Assembly: GCA_035542775.1 (NCBI GenBank)
Contig: DATKKX010000273.1
Span: 1-6,831, forward strand
Source of the DNA: DATKKX01 sp035542775
GTDB taxonomy: Bacteria > Planctomycetota > Phycisphaerae > UBA1845 > UTPLA1
Length of the DNA: 6,831 bases
Reading direction: 5' to 3'
Shown here: positions 4,871-6,831 of the stretch, in pieces
How positions within the stretch are numbered: position 1 is the stretch's first letter
Layout: each line of letters starts with the position of its first letter
Notes under the pieces: model-generated
Database searches by the model: none
The model's input: only the letters and a program-made list of their open reading frames with translations
What the model was told of the DNA's origin: nothing
Program-made: the position numbers and the translations under genes

Positions 4871-6142
4871 TCAACGGCCGGCGCCGTCGCCGCGGTGCAT
4901 TTCGTTCAGGAGCTGCCGGGCGTAGGCCAGGGCGGCGGCCCGGTCGCGGAGGTCGCCGTTCAGTTGGGCGTAATAGGCTTTGTCGAGGATGACTTTGTAG
5001 CGCGGGCCAGGCGGCAGGCCGAGCTTGCCGAGGGCCACGCCGTCGACCAGCGGCGGGGGGGCTACTTCGTCGTGGGGGATGCCGCGGGCACGGGCGAGAA
5101 TCTGGCGGTAGGGGGTCTGCGAGTGGCCTTCGGCGCGAAGCTTGGCGGCGAAGATGGCGAGCAACTGATCGAATGCGGGGTGGGCCATCAGCAGCTTCAG
5201 GTCCGCCAGAGTGACCGAGGCCGGATGCACGAGGGCGTCCTGGTGAGCGATCAGCCAGCTTGTGGTAGCCTTGGTGCGGTTGCTGCAACGTGTCGCAGCG
5301 CACACCGCCGCGGCATCCTCCGGCGACAAGGTGTGCAGCACGGCAGCCCAGGCGGTGTCGAAGACGGCATCGGCGGGAAGCTCTTTCAGGATTGCCGCGA
5401 TCTTCTCACCGCCGGCGTCGGTGGTTTCCGCTCCCGGCCACAGGTGTCGCAGCACGCCGGAGGCGCGGAGATCGCTGAAGGCCCTCGCTCGGCTCGGATG
5501 AGAGAGCATCTGGTCGAGTTCCTCACGGATGCGTTCCGGGCTGATCCGGGTGATCAAAGGAGCCTGGGCGGACATGGCCGACCAGGTGACGGGCTCGATG
5601 GCGAAGCCGAAACGGGCAGCGAAACGTATGGCACGGAGTATCCGCAGGTGGTCCTCGGCGAATCGGCGCGCCGGGTCGCCGATGGCCCGGATGACGCGAG
5701 CCTGCAGATCCACCCGCCCGCCCACATAGTCGACGGTCTGCCGCTTGATGGGATCGTAGAACATGCCGTTGATGGTGAAGTCCCGCCGCTGGGCATCCTC
5801 GCGGGCATCGGTGAATTCAACGTGGGTGGGATGTCGGCCATCCTCGTAGTCGGCGTCCGAGCGGAAGGTCGCCACCTCGATCGAAAATGGACCGATTCGC
5901 ACCAGGACGACGCCGAACTTGGCGCCGACCTTCTGCGTCCGCCTGAACAGGTTGATAACCTCCTTGGGCCTGGCGGAGGTGGCGACGTCGAAATCGTTGG
6001 GGCGCTTGCCCATGAGCATGTCGCGGACGCACCCGCCCGCGAAGAGGGCGTCATGTCCGGCTTCCTGAAGGCAACGGACGACCGAGACCGCCGCCTGGCG
6101 CATGGTCAGCTTGGCACGATCGGGCTGCCGGTCTCTGGTCAC
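4871..6142 (-). CDS. Class II CCA tRNA nucleotidyltransferase / poly(A) polymerase family protein
   Basis: This 423-residue cytoplasmic enzyme adds CCA to tRNA 3' ends or A-tails to RNA. Family motifs appear in order. The nucleotidyltransferase signature GGCVRD (36-41) comes first, with the metal-binding pair DFD (50-52). A third carboxylate in EVATFR (Glu89) follows, then RRDFTING (119-126). Next is RFAEDHLRILRAIRFA (160-175), which contains the EDxxR base-recognition element (163-167), and then the neck/body motif ISPERIREEL. No HD phosphohydrolase domain is evident. Sequence alone does not separate CCA-adding from poly(A) activity in this superfamily, so I give no gene symbol (cca or pcnB). 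The start is GTG at 6140-6142, with AGGA 6 nt upstream (6149-6152) inside the end of rsmD. The start overlaps the rsmD stop (GTGA), indicating translational coupling. A later Met at residue 14 is an alternative start. A long hairpin follows the stop. Confidence 0.93.
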   Translation of the reverse strand: MTRDRQPDRAKLTMRQAAVSVVRCLQEAGHDALFAGGCVRDMLMGKRPNDFDVATSARPKEVINLFRRTQKVGAKFGVVLVRIGPFSIEVATFRSDADYEDGRHPTHVEFTDAREDAQRRDFTINGMFYDPIKRQTVDYVGGRVDLQARVIRAIGDPARRFAEDHLRILRAIRFAARFGFAIEPVTWSAMSAQAPLITRISPERIREELDQMLSHPSRARAFSDLRASGVLRHLWPGAETTDAGGEKIAAILKELPADAVFDTAWAAVLHTLSPEDAAAVCAATRCSNRTKATTSWLIAHQDALVHPASVTLADLKLLMAHPAFDQLLAIFAAKLRAEGHSQTPYRQILARARGIPHDEVAPPPLVDGVALGKLGLPPGPRYKVILDKAYYAQLNGDLRDRAAALAYARQLLNEMHRGDGAGR

Positions 6143-6744
6143 GGTGATTCCTGGGGGCGGTATTCGAACATAGTCACAGCCATCCTACTCCATGTGCGTC
6201 TCTCCAACGACACCCAGTCATCGGTCAACGCATCGGGGAGCTCGCAAGTTTCCGGGTGTCTCCAGACGAGCAGCGCGCCGGGCACCGCGGCAATGGAACC
6301 GCCCAGCCTGTCCAGCACGCGATAGAGAACCGAGCCGGGGGCCAGGTTTTCCGTCAGCGGATAGGGCGGATCGAGGAAAAGCAGGCCGAAGCCGTCGGCG
6401 CCCGGCGGCACGAGCTGAAGATTTTCAGCGGAGCAGGCCAGCACTCTCGCGCTGGAGCCCAACTCCAACGATTCGATGTTTCGCCTCAGACAGGCCAGGG
6501 CCTGACGATCGGTATCGACGAAGACGCAGCCGGCAGCGCCGCGGGAGAGGGCTTCGATCCCCAGGCTGCCCGCACCGCAGAAAAGGTCGAGGACCTGGAA
6601 TGGCGGCAGGCTGCCCGGCAGAGCGAGCCGGGAGCCAAGCCAGTCGAACAGGCCGACCTTCACCCGGTCGAGGATGGGACGCGTTCGCCCGCCCTCGGGA
6701 GTGACCAGCCGCCGACCGCGATACCGACCCGCTATGACTCGCAT
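6139..6744 (-). CDS. rsmD: 16S rRNA (guanine(966)-N(2))-methyltransferase RsmD
   Basis: RsmD methylates G966 of 16S rRNA on the small subunit using S-adenosylmethionine. Starting at the ATG at 6742-6744 gives 201 residues, near the usual family length. It opens with the typical MRVIAGRYRGRRL, then RPILDRVKVGLFDWL (22-36), matching the family's RPT.DRVRE.LFN.L. The SAM-binding loop VLDLFCGAGSLGIEAL (51-66) and an acidic strand end (FVDTD, 75-79) follow, and then the catalytic DPPY (125-128). The frame extends upstream to an ATG at 6786, but that start would add 14 unrelated residues and lie inside the divergent + strand promoter, so 6744 is preferred. No Shine-Dalgarno is seen before it. A TATACT at 6752-6757 would place the transcript start almost at the ATG, so a leaderless mRNA is possible. 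The gene overlaps the nucleotidyltransferase gene by 4 nt. Confidence 0.94.
   Translation of the reverse strand: MRVIAGRYRGRRLVTPEGGRTRPILDRVKVGLFDWLGSRLALPGSLPPFQVLDLFCGAGSLGIEALSRGAAGCVFVDTDRQALACLRRNIESLELGSSARVLACSAENLQLVPPGADGFGLLFLDPPYPLTENLAPGSVLYRVLDRLGGSIAAVPGALLVWRHPETCELPDALTDDWVSLERRTWSRMAVTMFEYRPQESP
6149..6152 (-). promoter_or_regulatory. Ribosome binding site of the nucleotidyltransferase gene
   Basis: AGGA on the - strand, 6 nt before the GTG at 6142 and within the last codons of rsmD. It supports the overlapping GTG start rather than the later Met. Confidence 0.5.
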
Positions 6745-6751
6745 GGCGGTA

Positions 6752-6757
6752 AGTATA
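6752..6757 (-). promoter_or_regulatory. Possible -10 box for rsmD (leaderless transcript)
   Basis: TATACT (5 of 6 to consensus) ends 7 nt before the rsmD ATG at 6744. There is no good -35 hexamer at the right spacing. With no Shine-Dalgarno present, a leaderless rsmD message would be consistent, but the support is thin. Confidence 0.3.
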
Positions 6758-6775
6758 GCGTCACAGGCGGTCGGT

Positions 6776-6804
6776 TTGACCATCACATGGGAGGGTTCTA
6801 GAAT
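6776..6804 (+). promoter_or_regulatory. Sigma70-type promoter for a divergent gene beyond the right edge
   Basis: TTGACC (6776-6781, 5 of 6) is followed by exactly 17 nt and TAGAAT (6799-6804, 5 of 6) on the + strand, predicting a transcript start near 6811. A direct repeat GTTCGAT (6812-6818 and 6823-6829) lies in the expected leader, and an ATG ends at 6830, which may or may not be the start of the next gene. Confidence 0.55.
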
Positions 6805-6831
6805 CGGCCGCGTTCGATAAGAGTTCGATGA

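Noticed and set aside
4793..6325. Long 510-codon + strand frame opposite the nucleotidyltransferase gene
   Set aside because: It is the antisense of a well-supported gene with intact family motifs; its own product shows no domain, and long antisense frames are common in GC-rich coding DNA.

Overview
The window is about 60% GC bacterial chromosome with ordinary protein-coding logic and no rRNA, tRNA, CRISPR array, insertion sequence or phage genes that I can recognise. The best guess for the source is a planctomycete (Planctomycetota, perhaps a Phycisphaerae-like lineage). The elongation factor G belongs to the mitochondrial-like class known from spirochaetes, planctomycetes and some deltaproteobacteria. 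A stand-alone Clp N-domain protein lies beside it, and there is a remnant of a secreted protein with the 'SPNGGE' Ig-like motif common in planctomycete exported proteins. This placement is inference; spirochaetes or myxobacteria are not excluded.

Layout. (1) 2-379, + strand: 3' end of an unrecognised gene with a Lys/Glu-rich region and a proline-rich tail. (2) 380-513: short convergent spacer with weak hairpins. (3) 514-3412, - strand: elongation factor G (mitochondrial EF-G1-like) followed 67 nt later by a stand-alone triple-repeat Clp N-domain protein. They are probably one transcript, driven by a near-consensus sigma70-type promoter at 3634-3662 with a leader of about 200 nt that contains an 18-bp perfect palindrome. 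(4) 3663-4870: about 1.2 kb without an intact gene. It holds a 95-nt fragment paralogous to the gene at the left edge. This abuts, in opposite orientation, the 5' end of a secreted-protein gene that has a strong ribosome binding site and a nonsense codon in its signal peptide. A terminator-like hairpin and a cluster of inverted repeats follow. (5) 4871-6744, - strand: rsmD (16S rRNA guanine-N2 methyltransferase) and a class II tRNA nucleotidyltransferase/poly(A) polymerase gene, overlapping by 4 nt (GTGA) and followed by a long 3' hairpin. (6) 6776-6804, + strand: a strong divergent promoter for a gene beyond the right edge.

Functionally, the intact genes concern translation and RNA or protein maintenance: ribosome translocation, 16S rRNA modification, tRNA 3'-end synthesis or RNA polyadenylation, and probable protease-adaptor work. 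The intergenic stretch looks like a graveyard of accessory secreted-protein genes assembled by recombination. I found no convincing previously undescribed multi-gene system. The most unusual items are the chimeric pseudogene junction, the EF-G leader palindrome, the triple Clp_N repeat and the folded-looking region at 4434-4664.
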